Shown: positions 40,148 to 48,971 of the stretch, piece after piece
Layout of the letters: each line of letters begins with the position of its first letter
Position numbering within the stretch: the stretch's first letter is position 1
NCBI RefSeq assembly: GCF_008364685.1
Contig: NZ_VTTL01000012.1
Location: 180,150-244,149 of the forward strand
From: Xanthobacter oligotrophicus
GTDB lineage: Bacteria; Pseudomonadota; Alphaproteobacteria; Rhizobiales; Xanthobacteraceae
Direction of reading: 5' to 3'
DNA: 64,000 nucleotides
Position numbers and translations under genes: made by a program
Notes under the pieces: generated by a model
The model's input: the letters and a program-made list of their open reading frames with translations, nothing else
Databases searched by the model: none
Told to the model about the DNA's origin: nothing

Positions 40148-40166
40148 AACACCTACTCCTAATTAA

Positions 40167-40201
40167 GTGTGTGATTATTCACACACAACGCCCGGTGTCA
40201 A
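40167..40201 (-). promoter_or_regulatory. Promoter with overlapping operator for the 66-residue gene
   Basis: On the minus strand, TTGACA (40196-40201) is a perfect -35. The -10 (AATAAT or TAATCA) falls inside the inverted repeat GTGTGTGA-TTAT-TCACACAC (40167-40186, 8-bp perfect arms). A repressor bound there would occlude the -10. The regulator is not evident in the neighbourhood. Confidence 0.65.
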
Positions 40202-40226
40202 ACGTGACGCTTGTGCAGGCCTGATT

Positions 40227-40757
40227 TCATACCAAAGCCATGAGCCAATAAGTCCGGCCGTACGGGTCTGTTCCCGACTCGTAGAGGGTGTACCCCAGTT
40301 CGCGCAACCGGGATGTGATGAGTTGGTGCTTGACCAGCGCCTTCGTCGTCGGGCGACGCATTTTCGTCACCCTATAAAGGGATCTCGGCCGAACGCGCTG
40401 AATGAGTACCGTGCAGCTCTGGACGACAATAGGCATGACAAGTGGCCTTATGGAGGCCGGAATATAACGCCGCGCGGTTTGCGGGTCCTGCGTGGAGAAT
40501 GGGAGCTCGCCGCCATCCAATGGCGTACAGGTGATCGAAAACGAAAATTCGTGGAACCACCTGCTCGCCGGCGCCTCATGAGTATTGGTCGTATAATCCA
40601 GCGCACATTCGATGGAAACGACGCGATCCGTCTGCAGGCAACGCGCTATGGGTACGACGGCTGAATAATCGCATCCCTCCGCTTCGAGGTCGATGTCCGT
40701 CGGCACGCGATCGAGAAGGGGCTCAAACATTGGATGGGCGGCCAAAGGGAGACGCAT
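40227..40757 (-). CDS. Hypothetical protein, 176 residues
   Basis: Unknown. The C-terminal part (about 130-176; KMRRPTTKALVKHQLITSRL, then a GYTLYESGTDPYGRTYWL end) is basic and looks like a small DNA- or protein-binding fold; the N-terminal half has several cysteines and strand-like segments. No signal peptide. There is no clear ribosome site, and ATG 40730 is an alternative that drops nine residues. It lies between ksgA (59 bases upstream on the same strand) and the 66-residue gene, with lower G+C than either flank, suggesting an acquired islet. Confidence 0.55.
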   Translation of the reverse strand: MRLPLAAHPMFEPLLDRVPTDIDLEAEGCDYSAVVPIARCLQTDRVVSIECALDYTTNTHEAPASRWFHEFSFSITCTPLDGGELPFSTQDPQTARRYIPASIRPLVMPIVVQSCTVLIQRVRPRSLYRVTKMRRPTTKALVKHQLITSRLRELGYTLYESGTDPYGRTYWLMALV

Positions 40758-40815
40758 CCTATGCGTGTAGCACCGACAACAGAGATTCGTCCCGCCTTTG
40801 CACGGCGTTGAGCTA

Positions 40816-41676
40816 TCACGCCGCCGCGCCCGCCTTTAGCTGCGCGAACACATTCGCCAGCCGGACGAAGCCGTCCACATCGATCTCCTCGGCCCGCGCC
40901 GTCTCCTCGACGCCGGTGGCGGCGAGCAGGGCGGCGGTGTCCACGCCAAGGGATTTCAGGCTCTGGCGCAGCATCTTGCGGCGCTGGCCGAAGGCGGCTT
41001 CGGTCACCTTCTCCAAGGCCGAGAGGGCGCAGGGCAGGGGCTCCGCCCGCGGCACCAGATGCACCACGGAGGAGGTCACCTTCGGCGGCGGCACGAAGGC
41101 GGAGGGGGCCACATCGAAGGCGATGCGCGCCGTGGTCCGCCAGCCCGCCAGCACCGCGAGCCGGCCATAGGCCTTCGAGCCCGGCGCGGCCACGATGCGC
41201 TCCGCCACCTCCTTCTGGAACATGAGGGTGAGGGAGGAGAACCAGGGCGGCCAGGGATCGGTGGAGAGCCAGCCGATGAGCAGCAGCGTCGCGATATTGT
41301 AGGGCAGGTTCGCCACCACCCGCACCTCGCCGTCGCCCACGAGGGGGCGCACGTCCACCTTCAGGGCGTCGCCGGAGATCACCTCCAGCCGGCCGGGATA
41401 ATGGTCGCTGACTTCGGCCAGGGCATCCAGGCAGCGCTGATCGCGCTCGATGGCGATGACGCGCCGGGCGCCCAGGGCCAGCAGCGCCCGCGTCAGCCCG
41501 CCCGGCCCGGGACCCACCTCCACCACGGTCGCCCCTTCAAGGGGGCCGGAGGCGCGGGCGATGCGGCCGGTGAGGTTCAGGTCCAGAAGGAAGTTCTGGC
41601 CCAGCGATTTCTGTGCCGAGAGGCCGTGCCGCCGGATGACGTCGCGCAGCGGCGGCAGGTCGTCGAGGGCGCTCAC
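40816..41676 (-). CDS. ksgA: 16S rRNA dimethyladenosine transferase
   Basis: A 286-residue SAM-dependent enzyme that dimethylates two adjacent adenines in the 3' hairpin of 16S rRNA during 30S assembly. Motifs are [25 protein letters not shown] (SAM motif I) and ANLPYNI (the catalytic NLPY motif). The GTG start overlaps the pdxA stop by 4 bases (GTGA), the classical pdxA-ksgA coupling. Last gene of the lpt-surA-pdxA-ksgA run. Confidence 0.96.
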   Translation of the reverse strand: MSALDDLPPLRDVIRRHGLSAQKSLGQNFLLDLNLTGRIARASGPLEGATVVEVGPGPGGLTRALLALGARRVIAIERDQRCLDALAEVSDHYPGRLEVISGDALKVDVRPLVGDGEVRVVANLPYNIATLLLIGWLSTDPWPPWFSSLTLMFQKEVAERIVAAPGSKAYGRLAVLAGWRTTARIAFDVAPSAFVPPPKVTSSVVHLVPRAEPLPCALSALEKVTEAAFGQRRKMLRQSLKSLGVDTAALLAATGVEETARAEEIDVDGFVRLANVFAQLKAGAAA

Positions 41677-42725
41677 GCGGGGATTGCCGCGCGGTGGCCT
41701 TCGCGTACGGCAAGGGCTGATTCTGCATCCGCGAGGCGGCGGGCGAGCCGGAGCGCCGCCACCAGGCTGGAGGGGTTGGCGCGGCCGGTTCCGGCGATGT
41801 CGAAGGCGGTGCCGTGATCGGGCGAGGTGCGGATGAACGGCAGGCCCAGGGTCACGTTCACCCCGTCGTGGAAGGCCAGGGTCTTGGCCGGGATCAGCAC
41901 CTGGTCGTGATACATGCCCACCGCCACGTCGTAGCCGGCCCGCGCCTCGGGGTGGAACAGGGTGTCGGCGGGAAGCGGCCCGCGGGCGTCGATGCCCTCG
42001 CGCTTGAGGGCGTCCACCGCGGGGCGCACGATGGCCTCGTCCTCGGTGCCGAGGGTGCCCTCCTCGCCCGCATGGGGGTTGAGGCCGCAGAACACGAGGC
42101 GAGGCCGGGCGAGGCCGAAGCGCCGGGCCATGTCGCCGGCGACGATGCGGCCGGTCTCCACCAGCAGCTCGACGGTGAGATGGCCGGGCACGTCCGCATA
42201 GGGCAGGTGGATGGTGGCCGGCACCACGGCCAGCTGCTCCGACCAGATCATCATCACCGGATGGGGCGCGGGACGGCCGGGGCGCGCGGCGCGGGCGGCC
42301 AGGAACTCGGTGTGGCCGGGAAAGGGAAAGCCGCCCGCATACATGACCGACTTCGCCAGCGGATTGGTGACCAGCGCCGCCGCGCGGCCGGCCTGGACGA
42401 GGCCGAGGGCCGCCTCAAGGCTTGCCACCACGCAGGGCGCGCTGGAGGCATCGGGCTTGCCGGACGAAGCGGTGGAGGCGGGACCTGCGGGCATCACCGG
42501 CAGCGCCTCGGCGAAGCGGCCGGCGGCGTCTTCCGGACCGGTCTCGGCCAGCGGCACGGTAAGGCCGAGTTGGTGTGCGCGGGCTTTCAGCGCTCCGGAA
42601 TCGCCAGCGACGAGGAAGGCGGGCAGGCCCAGGTCCCGGCGCTGCGCCCAGGCCTTGAGCGTGATGTCGGGGCCGATGCCGGCGGGATCGCCGAGGGAAA
42701 GGACGAGGGGGGCGGGCGCGACCAT
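41673..42725 (-). CDS. pdxA: 4-hydroxythreonine-4-phosphate dehydrogenase
   Basis: A 350-residue NAD-dependent, metal-dependent enzyme of pyridoxal 5'-phosphate synthesis (DXP-dependent route). Family signatures are [12 protein letters not shown] at the N-terminus, FPGHTEFLA and LNPHAGEEG with metal ligand His residues, and [14 protein letters not shown] 42725 gives the usual N-terminus; the frame runs on to 42851 without a site. Operon position between surA and ksgA matches other proteobacteria. Confidence 0.95.
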   Translation of the reverse strand: MVAPAPLVLSLGDPAGIGPDITLKAWAQRRDLGLPAFLVAGDSGALKARAHQLGLTVPLAETGPEDAAGRFAEALPVMPAGPASTASSGKPDASSAPCVVASLEAALGLVQAGRAAALVTNPLAKSVMYAGGFPFPGHTEFLAARAARPGRPAPHPVMMIWSEQLAVVPATIHLPYADVPGHLTVELLVETGRIVAGDMARRFGLARPRLVFCGLNPHAGEEGTLGTEDEAIVRPAVDALKREGIDARGPLPADTLFHPEARAGYDVAVGMYHDQVLIPAKTLAFHDGVNVTLGLPFIRTSPDHGTAFDIAGTGRANPSSLVAALRLARRLADAESALAVREGHRAAIPA

Positions 42726-42863
42726 CACAGCGTTTTCCGCAAAAGTTGAAACCGGTTTTGCGTCATGAAAACGCGTTGAACGGCGGAAGGGCCGGCTCGC
42801 CGGAGCCGCCCCAATGGCTATCAAGGTCGGATCGAAGGCCCGGGATTGCAACCCGTAAGCGCT

Positions 42864-43775
42864 TCAGCGGCGGCGGTACTCGATCAGCGACTGCTTCCTC
42901 AGCTCCGCCATGAACTTCTTGGATTCGGCGGTGAACTGGGCGTTGGACAGCTCGTCCTTGATTTCCTTCTTCTGCGAGCTCTCGCCGCGCACTTCGCGCT
43001 TGCCGCAGACGGCAAAGGTCTCGACCCCCGACTGGGCCACTTCCGGTGGGGTGAGACGGCCGATCTCGGTCTTGTCGAGGATCTGACGGAGCTGGGGCGG
43101 CATCTCGGAGGACAGGCGCGTCACCTTGGGGCGCACCACCACCTCCTTCAACGACTTCACCGTTTCCGCACCTGCATCGCAGTCGGTGAAGCGGCCGCGC
43201 AGGGCATTGGCCTCGGCGAGACGCGCGCCGTAGTTGGCGGCGGTGCGCGGCACCACGAAGACGATGGGCATGAGCGTGTATTCGGTGGCGATCATCTGGG
43301 TCTCGCCGCGCTTCTGCAGGGCGGCGACCACGTCCGCGTCGCGCACGTTCACCGTGCCCGAGCGGGCGCGCACATATTGGCCCCAGACATAATCGGCGAA
43401 CAGCTTCTGCTTGAAGGTGCGATCGTTGAGGCCCTGCTGCTTGAAGCCTTCGCTGAGCTGCTCGGCGGTGCGGCCGGACCGCTCGGCCACGGACGCGTAC
43501 AGGCGATCCACGTCCTTCTGCTCCACCTCCATCTTGAGGCGGATGGCTTGCTGGATCTTGATGCGCTCGTCGATGAGGTCTTCGAGGGCCTGCTGCGCTG
43601 TCACGCTCTTGCGCTCGATCATCTGGTGCATCAGCTGGCGCTGCGACACGTCAAACGTGGTGATGGGATCCCCGTTCACCATCACGATGATCTGCTGGGC
43701 CTGTGCGGGCGCGCCGGTGCCGAGGGCGAGGAAGGCCAGCGCAAGGGCTGTGAGGAAAAAATGACGAAGCAGCAT
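42864..43775 (-). CDS. SurA-like periplasmic chaperone
   Basis: 303 residues with a cleavable signal peptide (1-26, AQA-QQ). The mature protein begins with a SurA N-terminal chaperone segment (IIVMVNGDPITTFDVSQRQ; LIDERIKIQQA), followed by a C-terminal region that does not show a clear canonical parvulin signature. In alphaproteobacteria this short SurA-type protein sits after lptD and probably escorts outer-membrane proteins, LptD among them. The shortened architecture compared with E. coli SurA (two parvulin domains) is normal for the order. Confidence 0.85.
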   Translation of the reverse strand: MLLRHFFLTALALAFLALGTGAPAQAQQIIVMVNGDPITTFDVSQRQLMHQMIERKSVTAQQALEDLIDERIKIQQAIRLKMEVEQKDVDRLYASVAERSGRTAEQLSEGFKQQGLNDRTFKQKLFADYVWGQYVRARSGTVNVRDADVVAALQKRGETQMIATEYTLMPIVFVVPRTAANYGARLAEANALRGRFTDCDAGAETVKSLKEVVVRPKVTRLSSEMPPQLRQILDKTEIGRLTPPEVAQSGVETFAVCGKREVRGESSQKKEIKDELSNAQFTAESKKFMAELRKQSLIEYRRR

Positions 43776-43885
43776 GGTCCTGTCCGAAGGTCAGACGGCG
43801 ACTTGTGTCCCCTTCCTGTGGCGGCATTGCGGCCCGACTGGCGGACCACAGCCCAGGCTGCGGCCGGCTCAGCCGGCGCGCCGCC

Positions 43886-46414
43886 TCACTGGTTGGTTTC
43901 GCTGCTGGAGCCGAACGAGGTGGAGAACCCGCCCTCGCCAAGCGTTCTCAGCCCGATGCGGAACATCACCTTGTTCACCGGCGCCGCGTTGGGGCCGTTC
44001 AGGGTGTAGTCGGTGACGTAGTTGAGGGCGAGGGTGAAGCAATCGTCGATATAGCTCAGGCCCACCAGCGTGTAGTCGAACTCGCCGGCGGCGAAATCGT
44101 AGCGCACCGCGCCACGGATGGCCCAATTGTCGTTCAGCTTGTACGAGGCGTTGGTGTAGATGCCCTCGCGCTTGTCGTAATAGCCCAGCAGCGGCTGGGC
44201 CTCGTAGCGGCCGTAGGTGACGGCCACGTTGAACCGGTCCAGCTCCGCCCGCCCCTGCAGCTCGAAGCGCTGCATGGAGAGGTTGTCGTTGTCGAACCGG
44301 AAGCGGGTCACGAATTCGAGATACTTGGTGGGCGAGTAGCCGAACTTGGCGATGTAGTCTGACGCCGTGGTCTCGAGGCCCGACTCAAGGCCGGTATTGG
44401 CCATGTCGCCATAGGCGAACGAGTTCCGGCCGAACAGGTTGTAGGACTGGCCGACCATGGCGGTGACAAGGCCGGCGCCGTTGATGGCGGCGGTGTAGGT
44501 CACGCCGAGATTGAGGCGGCTGCCGCCCTCGACCCGGTCGTAGCCCGAATATTTGTTCACCTCGAACAGGTTGGTGTCGTCGAACACCAGGCTCTGGGCA
44601 TCCTCGTTCGGGAACTTGCCGATGTCGGTCTCGTTGGGCCGAATGATGACCTGGGCCCGCGGCTCGATGGTCTGGGTGCCCCAGCTCTCGGCGGAGATGA
44701 AGGGATACTTATAGTCGAGGCCCACCGCCGGCATGCCGCGGATCAGGTCGTCGGCGCCGGACTGGAGCGGGTTCTGGCCCGGCAGGGTGGCGCCATACAT
44801 GTAGCTGTAGGGCAGGTAGCCGGTGTCCACGGAGGCGACGTCCACCCGCGCGGTCACGAACGGCGTCCAGATCTGGCCCATCGGATCGGTGATGGCCTTC
44901 TTCCAGTACAGCTCCGCCGACAGGCGCGTGTAGTCGCCCGGCGCGCCGCGCAGCAGGCACTGCTCCGGATTGGGGTTCATGAGCGCGCAGGAGCCGGTGG
45001 GGATACCCACGGCGCCGATGTTGGAGGTGAGCGCCGAGGTGCCGATAAAGTCGGCCTCCTGGCGGGTCAGGCTGGTGAGGTTGACCTTGATGCCGGATTC
45101 ACCGCCCCACAGGGGCTTATCGAACACCTTGTTGTAATTGAGCGTGCCGACGATGGGCTGGATGTCCTGGTTGTCGGTCACCGACAGGCCGAGGAAATAA
45201 AGCCCGCGCACGTCGAAGAAGGAGCGGTCGCCCTGGCCGGTGAGGTAGACGGTGGAGGTCTTGGTGGTGACCCCGTCGCTGATCAGGTTGTAGTCCTGCA
45301 GGAAGGTGCGGTCGGAGACCAGCGTGCCATCCCAGCCGAAGGTCCAGAACTTGTTCAGCGCGAACGCGCCCGTGCTCTGGATGGCGCCGCGGTTGTCGCG
45401 ATAGCCCGGCAGATATTCGGTCACCCCGTTGGAGGTGGTGGTGAAGGCGTCCTTGTCCTGCTGCAGGATGCCCGCGGCGCGGATGGTGTAGGCGCCGTTC
45501 ATCAGGCGCTGGCGCCACTCGCCCTGCATCAGCACGCCCTGCTTGGTGGTGAAGGCGGGCGTCAGGGTCAGGTCGCGGTCGGGCGCGATGTTCCAGAAGA
45601 ACGGCGTGCCGACGCCATAGCCGATCTGGCTCGACGAGAAGAATTCCGGAATGAGGAAGCCGGTCTTGCGCTTCACCGTGGGGTCGGGCGACGACAGGTA
45701 CGGGAAATAAGCAACCGGAAACCCGAAGAACTCTACCCAGGCATCCTGGTAGTAGATCATCTTCTCGTCTTCGTTGTGGACGATCTTCTTGGCCTTGATC
45801 TGCCACAGCGGAGGCTTGCTCGGGTCGTCCTTGCACGGTTCGCAGGCGGTGTAGACGCCGTTCTGGAACACGGTCACGTTGCCGTCCGTGCGGTCGGCGC
45901 GGGTGGCGGCGAAGTGGGTCTTGTCCGGGGTGTCGAGGCGCAGGGAATCGATGAAGCCCTGCTTGAAGTCCTGCGTCAGCTCCAGGTTGTCGGCGGTGAC
46001 GATCTTGCCGTCCTTGTCCTTCAGCCGGACGTTGCCCTGGGCGAACAGGGTGTTCGCCTTGCGGTCGAGCACCACCCGGTTCGCCTCCAGGGTCGAGCCG
46101 TCATAATAGATCTGGACCGTGCCGACGGCGGAGACCGTTTCCTTCTGGTAGTCGTATTCGAGCTGGTCGGCCGTCACCAGCATCTTCTGGTTCGGGTCGA
46201 GCTTGCGCGTGCCGGAAAAGCCCGAGCCGAGCGCGCTGGAGGTGATGTTGGGCTGCTGGCCGCTCTGCGTCTGCGCAACCGCGGGAGCGGTGGCGAGGAG
46301 GCTCGCTGCCATCAGGAAGAGGCTCGCCGCGGACGCAAGCATCCCCGTCCGGCGCGAAGTGCGGCGCCGGTCCCCGGTGATGCTGCCTACGGCGGGGGGA
46401 AGCCCGACCGTCAT
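43886..46414 (-). CDS. lptD: LPS-assembly outer-membrane protein LptD
   Basis: 842 residues: an N-terminal export signal (hydrophobic ASLFLMAASLLATAPAVAQ), an OstA/LptA-like periplasmic domain (about 70-210; VTADQLEYDYQKETVSAVG) that accepts LPS from the Lpt bridge, and a large C-terminal beta-barrel (about 280-842) that inserts LPS into the outer leaflet. Cysteines occur near CEPC and in the barrel. ATG 46414 overlaps the lptG stop (ATGA) behind GGGAGG, so translation is coupled. Confidence 0.95.
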   Translation of the reverse strand: MTVGLPPAVGSITGDRRRTSRRTGMLASAASLFLMAASLLATAPAVAQTQSGQQPNITSSALGSGFSGTRKLDPNQKMLVTADQLEYDYQKETVSAVGTVQIYYDGSTLEANRVVLDRKANTLFAQGNVRLKDKDGKIVTADNLELTQDFKQGFIDSLRLDTPDKTHFAATRADRTDGNVTVFQNGVYTACEPCKDDPSKPPLWQIKAKKIVHNEDEKMIYYQDAWVEFFGFPVAYFPYLSSPDPTVKRKTGFLIPEFFSSSQIGYGVGTPFFWNIAPDRDLTLTPAFTTKQGVLMQGEWRQRLMNGAYTIRAAGILQQDKDAFTTTSNGVTEYLPGYRDNRGAIQSTGAFALNKFWTFGWDGTLVSDRTFLQDYNLISDGVTTKTSTVYLTGQGDRSFFDVRGLYFLGLSVTDNQDIQPIVGTLNYNKVFDKPLWGGESGIKVNLTSLTRQEADFIGTSALTSNIGAVGIPTGSCALMNPNPEQCLLRGAPGDYTRLSAELYWKKAITDPMGQIWTPFVTARVDVASVDTGYLPYSYMYGATLPGQNPLQSGADDLIRGMPAVGLDYKYPFISAESWGTQTIEPRAQVIIRPNETDIGKFPNEDAQSLVFDDTNLFEVNKYSGYDRVEGGSRLNLGVTYTAAINGAGLVTAMVGQSYNLFGRNSFAYGDMANTGLESGLETTASDYIAKFGYSPTKYLEFVTRFRFDNDNLSMQRFELQGRAELDRFNVAVTYGRYEAQPLLGYYDKREGIYTNASYKLNDNWAIRGAVRYDFAAGEFDYTLVGLSYIDDCFTLALNYVTDYTLNGPNAAPVNKVMFRIGLRTLGEGGFSTSFGSSSETNQ

Positions 46415-47505
46415 CCGTCCTCCCGATGCAACAGAATGAGGACCCCCAGAAGAATCCCGGTCACCGCAGGAAACCATGCTGCAGCAACGGGATGAACGAA
46501 ACCCGCCTCGCCGAGATCCTCAGCGAGCTTGGTCCCCACATAAAGCAGAAAGCCCGCCAGCACGCCACCGAGAATCGTCTGTCCCACCCCGCCGAAGCGG
46601 AACACCCGCAGCCCCACCACCGCGGCAATGAGTACCATTGCCACCAGGAGAAACGGCCGCGCCAGAAGACTCTGGAGCTGAAGGCGGTATCTTTCGGCGC
46701 CGAAGCCGGATTGTTCTGCACTGCGGATGGCCGCGGGAAGTTGCCAAAACGACACGGTTTCCGGGGCGATCAGCGACTCCTGGATCTGCTTGGGGTCGAG
46801 ATTCGTGGCGATGACGTAGGTATCATAGCGCTGGTGATCGAGGCCCGGAACCAGCACCTTGGCGTCGGTAAGAATCCATGCACCATCTCCCAAGGTTGCA
46901 GATCGGGCTTCCACACGCTCCACGAGACGGTCGGCCTTGTCGAACTCGAACACCACCACGCCGGACAGCGCCCGCCCGCCCTGGCGGGTGGCCTGGGCCT
47001 GGATGATGGACTGGCCGTCCACGCTCTGCTGGCGCACCCAGAACTCCTTCTTGCCCTGGGGCAGGAGGCCCGACGAGGAGGAGCCGAAGATCTCGCCCTC
47101 GATCTGGTTCGCGCGCTCCTTGAAGTCGGCGGAGACGGGGTTGAACACGGTGGTGGAGAAGATCCCGATGAGGAACGCCACCAGCACCGGCGGCGTGATG
47201 AACTGCCAGACCGAGAGCCCCACCGCCCGCGCCACCACCAGCTCCAGCCGCCGCGACAGCAGGACGAAGGTGGAGATGGCGCCGAACAGCACCGCGAACG
47301 GCATGAGCTGCTCGGTGAAGGAGGGGGCGCGGTAGAGGGTGACGAGGGCGAGCAGGCCCACCGTCACCTGCTCGCGGTCGGCGGTACGGCGCGCCATCTC
47401 CAGGAAGTCCACGAGCACGATGAGCGTGACGCAGGACAGGAAGATGAGCACCACCGCGCTCGCGAACCGCCGCGCGAAATAGAAGCCGAGAATGCGTCCG
47501 ATCAT
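46411..47505 (-). CDS. lptG: LPS export permease LptG
   Basis: A 364-residue inner-membrane YjgP/YjgQ permease with an N-terminal hydrophobic pair (IGRILGFYFARRFASAVVLI), a periplasmic beta-jellyroll (about 130-270) and a C-terminal membrane block. With LptF and the LptB ATPase it extracts LPS from the inner membrane. The start at 47505 lies 5 bases after the lptF stop. Confidence 0.95.
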   Translation of the reverse strand: MIGRILGFYFARRFASAVVLIFLSCVTLIVLVDFLEMARRTADREQVTVGLLALVTLYRAPSFTEQLMPFAVLFGAISTFVLLSRRLELVVARAVGLSVWQFITPPVLVAFLIGIFSTTVFNPVSADFKERANQIEGEIFGSSSSGLLPQGKKEFWVRQQSVDGQSIIQAQATRQGGRALSGVVVFEFDKADRLVERVEARSATLGDGAWILTDAKVLVPGLDHQRYDTYVIATNLDPKQIQESLIAPETVSFWQLPAAIRSAEQSGFGAERYRLQLQSLLARPFLLVAMVLIAAVVGLRVFRFGGVGQTILGGVLAGFLLYVGTKLAEDLGEAGFVHPVAAAWFPAVTGILLGVLILLHREDG

Positions 47506-47510
47506 GGGGC

Positions 47511-48737
47511 TCAGGCCGCCGCGCGCCGCGTGAAGCGCTGCTTCAGCCAATCCGCCAGGGCGACCAGAGCCGCCGGCGGGGAGAGGCGGATCCAGCCCTG
47601 GACCACCATGGCGCAGAGGGCCACGGTGACGATGGGCAGAAGATAGATGAGCGGCACCGCCCAGGCCTGGGTCTTCAACTGGCCGGCGATGGCGAAATTG
47701 CCGATCTGCACCAGGCCCATGGCCGGGATGATGGCGCCGAGCGCCGCGACCTGGCTCTGGCGGGTGGTGCGGGGACTGGCCAGCGCGGCGGCGGCAATGG
47801 CGAAGAAGGCCATGGGATAGAGCCCGGCGGACAGGCGCTTGTGCAGCTCCTCCCGGTAGCGGCCGGGGAAGAAGCGCAGGTAGAGGTCGTCCTGCGGCGG
47901 GTTCAGCACATAGGACAGGGGCCGCTCCATGGGCTTCACGTCCTGGCCCTGGGAATTGGGCGCGAGGGACGACAGGTCGAAGGCGTAGCGCTGGAATTCC
48001 ACCACCGAGGAATTGGACGACTTGCCCTTGTCCTTGCTGGTGTCCTTGTTCGCCTCGCTCCCTTGGTTCGCGTCCTTCTCGGCATCCTTGGCCGCGCCGC
48101 CGCGGCGCTGGATGGAGCCGCTTTCCAGTACCAGGAAGATACCGGCGTCGCTCTCGATGATCTGGCCGCGGTCGGCGAGGTAGGTGGAGACACCGTCATC
48201 GCGCGCGTCGTTGATGAAGATGCCGCGCATCACTCCGTTGGGCGCGCGCTCGCGCACATGGAAGACGAGGCCCTGCGACAGGTTCACGAACCGTCCCGGC
48301 TGGGCGACGAAGGACACCACGTCCGCGCGCACCTTGGTGACCTGCTCGCGGAAGGTGGCAAGGCTGGCCGGCACCACCTTGATGGCGAGCAGCGCGCAGA
48401 AGGCCGAGACGAGCAAGGCAAGGACGATGAGCGGCCGCAGCAGCCGCCATGGGCCCATGCCGGCGGAGGCCATCACCACGATCTCGCTGTCGCCGTTGAG
48501 CTTGAGCAGGGTGTAGGCGGTGGCGATGAACAAAGCCGCCGGGGCGATCACCAGCACCAGCGTGGGCATGGTGAGGCTGGTGATGGCGACGAACGCAATG
48601 ATGGTCTGGCCCTGGCTGGTGACGAGGTCGAGCTGGCGCAGGGCCTGCGTCGCCCAGATCATGCCGGCGAGCACCACCACGACGCCCAGGAACGCCACCG
48701 CGGCGGTCGAGAAAATGTAACGATCCAGACGGCCCAT
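47511..48737 (-). CDS. lptF: LPS export permease LptF
   Basis: A 408-residue partner of LptG with the same YjgP/YjgQ architecture (MGRLDRYIFSTAAVAFLGVV start; DRGQIIESDAGIFLVLESG jellyroll). A Lys/Asp/Asn-rich insertion at about residues 215-240 (KDAEKDANQGSEANKDTSKD) is an extra charged loop in the periplasmic domain. First gene of the lptF-lptG-lptD-surA-pdxA-ksgA run; GAGG precedes ATG 48737 by 9 bases. Confidence 0.94.
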   Translation of the reverse strand: MGRLDRYIFSTAAVAFLGVVVVLAGMIWATQALRQLDLVTSQGQTIIAFVAITSLTMPTLVLVIAPAALFIATAYTLLKLNGDSEIVVMASAGMGPWRLLRPLIVLALLVSAFCALLAIKVVPASLATFREQVTKVRADVVSFVAQPGRFVNLSQGLVFHVRERAPNGVMRGIFINDARDDGVSTYLADRGQIIESDAGIFLVLESGSIQRRGGAAKDAEKDANQGSEANKDTSKDKGKSSNSSVVEFQRYAFDLSSLAPNSQGQDVKPMERPLSYVLNPPQDDLYLRFFPGRYREELHKRLSAGLYPMAFFAIAAAALASPRTTRQSQVAALGAIIPAMGLVQIGNFAIAGQLKTQAWAVPLIYLLPIVTVALCAMVVQGWIRLSPPAALVALADWLKQRFTRRAAA

Positions 48738-48971
48738 CAAAGCGTGCCTCAATGCGCGGAGCCGCCCCTCTCTCGCATTCCCCCAATCGAGCGCGCTCTG
48801 GATAACCGGAAGCTGCGCCCGGCGCAAATGCCGCCGGGGCAGGCTTCCGTCGTCCGGAGCGATCTTCAGTCCCCGGCCAGAACGCCGAAGTCGCCGCCAA
48901 CATCAAGGAAAGAGGCCGGTTTACCGCCCGGATCGTCGTGCAATCCGGGCCGGCACCATGCCCCGGCATCC

